From Thysanoteuthis rhombus (Eukaryota; Mollusca; Cephalopoda; Oegopsida; Thysanoteuthidae), in NCBI GenBank assembly GCA_963457665.1, contig OY735209.1:8894814-8958813 (forward strand): DNA of 64,000 bases, written 5' to 3'. Positions 61,578 to 64,000 of this stretch are shown here, piece by piece. The position numbers were made by a program, and so were the translations under genes. Every line of letters begins with the position of its first letter. The first letter of the stretch is position 1. The notes under the pieces are model-generated. The model saw only the letters and a list, made by a program, of their open reading frames with translations. It did no database searches and was not told the DNA's origin.

Positions 61578-62182
61578 CAGGGATCGGCAATTTCTCTTTG
61601 CAACGGTCCACTTTTGATTTTCTTAGTTTTTGCCCATGGTCTACATGTATATCATATCATATCTTACGTATAAAGATTTGCCCTTGACGCCTATGAATTG
61701 CAAGAATTTACTCTGAAAATAAAAAAACAATATAAAATATACATAAAGTGTTTATATTTAGTTATATACAGTCAGTTTAATAACAGGTAACTTATAGCCC
61801 TCAGAAAACAAGCATCAGTGTAAAGATTGTGGTCTCTAATTGACCTCAGTAAATTTAGGAATGTGAGTTACCGTAGCAGCTATCATCTGCCGCTTCAAAT
61901 TAATGTCCAATAGCCAACTTTGAAAAGATTTGATGTTTTTCATATATAAAAAGGACTGTTCATAGATATACATAGTACTGAACATAGAAATTATAAGATT
62001 TGCTTCTTTCTTCTATAGTAAATGTAAAAAAACAACTGCAATGCTTATGTAAACAAACATTTCAACAAATTGTGACTCAAAATACTAAATGCTCAAATAA
62101 ATAAAATCTTTTGAAATTTTAGAAAAGGTTCAATCGAGGCCCACAGAGTTTACTTCAATAGCACACCTGTTACTGACCCCTG
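61578..62182. mobile_element. hAT-like non-autonomous DNA transposon, complete
   Basis: Starts CAGGGATCGGCAA and ends TTACTGACCCCTG, whose reverse complement is CAGGGGTCAGTAA: 10 of 13 terminal bases agree. The flanks read CCTTGGCG before and CCTTAGAG after, six of eight identical, fitting an 8-bp target duplication as hAT elements make. The 605-bp interior has no transposase. It contains CAACGGTCCACTTTTGATT and ATTGACCTCAGTAAATTTA, shared with the copy at 55267. Confidence 0.75.
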
Positions 62183-62884
62183 CCTTAGAGAGTTCAACAG
62201 CGCTACTCAACTGATACTTAAGGTCAATATTTATACATGCCTTCTGAAATATTTCTAGATTATAGAAGTGTCCTCTCGAAGAGAACTGTATTACTTTCAG
62301 CAGTCGCAATAATTTCTTGAACCCAGACATTTTTGACAAGAGATAATTCACCTTGAGCAGTGATTCTATTAATTCTCAAGCTCAACTTAATACATCAAGT
62401 TCAAGTAAAGACTACATAAACCAGAGTAACTGCTGCTTATAACTGATGCACATCAGTTCATTATATGGTTAGGAAAGTTTCAAAACTGAATTACAAAGTG
62501 AAGTATATACGTGGACAAAACTTAAACTATAAAGCAAATCTCCTCAGGATCTGTCAGTTTGAGACTGGTAGAAATAATGTGTTTGAAGAAGTTATAAAAA
62601 TTTTGCAATTGTTTGCATGGAAATATTTCATGAAATAAATTTGAATTTGAATATCACAATTTTGAAAGCACATCAAATCCTACTAGCAGTTGATGTTTTC
62701 TTGATTGAATGCATTGATACACAAGTAAAAGCTATGTACACATGATACAAAGAGTTATAGATGAATTATTCAAACATTTATTATGACCACTTCAAGCCAA
62801 GCAACATGAGTCTTGTTATTTTTTTTATGAAATAAAAATCTCAATTTACATTAGATGCATCTGTAAAGGCTTAAGTATTTAGAT

Positions 62885-63541
62885 CAGGGGTTAGCAACAC
62901 GAGAGCCATGGCACACAAGTGGGCCATATACTTTTTTTTCAAATCTCATGTATTTTGAGTCCATTGAGCAGTGGATGGCTTATAAATAGTTTTTTTGTGT
63001 GTCACAATCTGTTTAGATTTTGCTTACATAAGAATGGCATTGTATAATTTGTTTCCTATAGGCATATCAACAGACTTTTCACCAATCACGACATAAGTCA
63101 ATAAACCAAAATTTAAAAAATCTCCCAAAAATGAACCATTCAGTGGACTTCTTCAGAGCAAAAATAAATATAAACAGTTTATATAGATTTTTGTACAATT
63201 TTTTTTCTTGAAAATAGTGAATATTTGCTATTTATAGGCATCAAGGGCAAATTTTTAAATGTAAGATATGATATACATATGGACCATGGGCAAAAACTAA
63301 GAAAAATCAAAAGTGGGCCATGACAAAAAGAACTTGCTGATCCCAGTCTTAATGTATGCTTTTCTTTGGCTTGGATCAAATTATTCATGGATCTTTGCCA
63401 TAAAGACATCTAAAATTTATGAATACTTAATGGAAAAAATCATGGCTGGTTTTATTGATATTTTTGCAGATCCAAACAGAAAATTCTATTATCTACTTTG
63501 TATATCTAATATTACATGATCCAATCTTATTAGAAAATCAC
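62885..63541. mobile_element. hAT-like element plus companion segment, inverted to the 55-kb copy
   Basis: 62885 starts CAGGGGTTAGCAAC; 63333-63346 ends with TTGCTGATCCCAG, giving inverted ends. 63226-63541 is about 90% identical to the reverse complement of 55072-55380. The bases beside the two ends (ATTTAGAT and TCTTAATG) do not match, so there is no clear target duplication. Confidence 0.65.
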
Positions 63542-63699
63542 TTTTTTACTTATATTTTGTAGTGCAAAACTCATTGTTTGCTAATTTCACAAGAGACAGA
63601 ATATGTAGATGAAATTGAAGAGAAATGTGAAATAGAAAACAGTGTTTAAAAAGCATTCAATTCGGGAAGGAATTTAGTGAGGAGAGGTGGCTAGTTTCT

Positions 63700-64000
63700 G
63701 TTTGTTAGTAGACTAGTGTTAGCAACAAGTGGGCCACTGAAGGGTTTCTTGGTGGGCCTCGGACCTTTTCTGAAAAGGTTTCAAATTTTATGTATTTGTG
63801 AGCCACCATTGAGTATGACGGTAGCTCGTTTTTCTGAGAACTATTAATTACCTGTTATTAAACTGACTGTATATAAAAAAATATGAGCACTTTATGTAAA
63901 TTTTTACATTACTTTTTACTTGCAGAGTAAATATCTTAAATTTATAGGCCTGAAGGGCAAATTTTTACTTGCAAAATATGATATAATATACATGTGGACC
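63700..64000. mobile_element. hAT-like element, cut by the window end
   Basis: Contains GTTAGCAACAAGTGGGCC, TTACCTGTTATTAAACTGAC and GGCCTGAAGGGCAAATTTTT, matching the 61578 family in reverse orientation. Continues past the window. Confidence 0.62.

Larger units (their letters stand above)
41104..64000. other. Upstream flank of the NKCC gene, no recognised host gene
   Basis: I found no host coding region in this 22.9 kb. It contains B repeats, an RTE-like LINE, hAT-like elements, tRNA-like fragments, A repeats and long (AT)n tracts. 41500-44560, 44900-47600 and 56850-59080 look like unique sequence without recognisable content. Two short start-codon-plus-donor candidates (46506-46492 and 49046-49037, minus strand) could be distal first exons but are unproven. 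Confidence 0.7.

Noticed and set aside
1-64000. A previously undescribed multi-gene system
   Set aside because: Only one host gene is supported. All other structure is repeats, mobile-element remains and simple sequence. Nothing shows a cluster of cooperating genes.

Overview
The window is animal (metazoan) nuclear DNA. It is AT-rich, full of microsatellites and dispersed repeats, and carries one recognisable host gene split by large introns. That gene lies on the minus strand and encodes a Na-K-Cl cotransporter of the NKCC branch of SLC12 (NKCC1/SLC12A2-like). Four coding exons can be read with consistent splice sites and phases: 40831-39725 (start codon and a 369-residue cytosolic N-terminus), 12271-12140, 7591-7420 and 3986-3847. 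Together they give about 517 residues, up to transmembrane helix 3. The rest of the gene lies beyond position 1. A TATA box and initiator sit about 270 bp upstream of the start codon. The intron sizes, repeat load, RTE-like LINEs and (CA)/(GA)/(AT) tracts suggest a marine invertebrate, perhaps a lophotrochozoan such as a mollusc, but the species cannot be fixed from the sequence.

Layout: 1-3846 is partial intron 4; 3987-7419 intron 3; 7592-12139 intron 2; 12272-39724 intron 1 (27.5 kb). 39726-40831 plus the 5' UTR to about 41103 is the first exon. 41104-64000 is upstream flank with no gene I can recognise. The start of intron 1 is remarkable: the exon 1 donor abuts about 1.75 kb of GA/CA-rich tandem arrays (37911-39660).

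Most of the remaining sequence is interspersed repeats. I define several families from internal similarity. Family A (about 450 bp) has nine copies, all on the + strand. Family B (about 260-600 bp) has five copies. Family D has three copies, one of them inserted inside an A copy. Family E is about 150 bp, and G is a shorter family. There are also an hAT-like terminal-inverted-repeat family (61578-62182 is complete with a probable 8-bp target duplication), an RTE-like LINE (52143-53815, reverse transcriptase readable) with four 3'-end fragments, and tRNA-derived SINE-like pieces. A near-perfect 404-bp inverted repeat (23271-23674 / 34049-34452) flanks 10.4 kb of intron 1.

I found no operon, CRISPR array, phage, or previously undescribed multi-gene system. 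The most worthwhile items are the exon-abutting satellite, the perfect inverted repeat, the repeat families and their nesting, a possible alternative first exon (46506-46492) and an orphan plus-strand terminal-exon candidate (15227-15570). These last two need transcript data.
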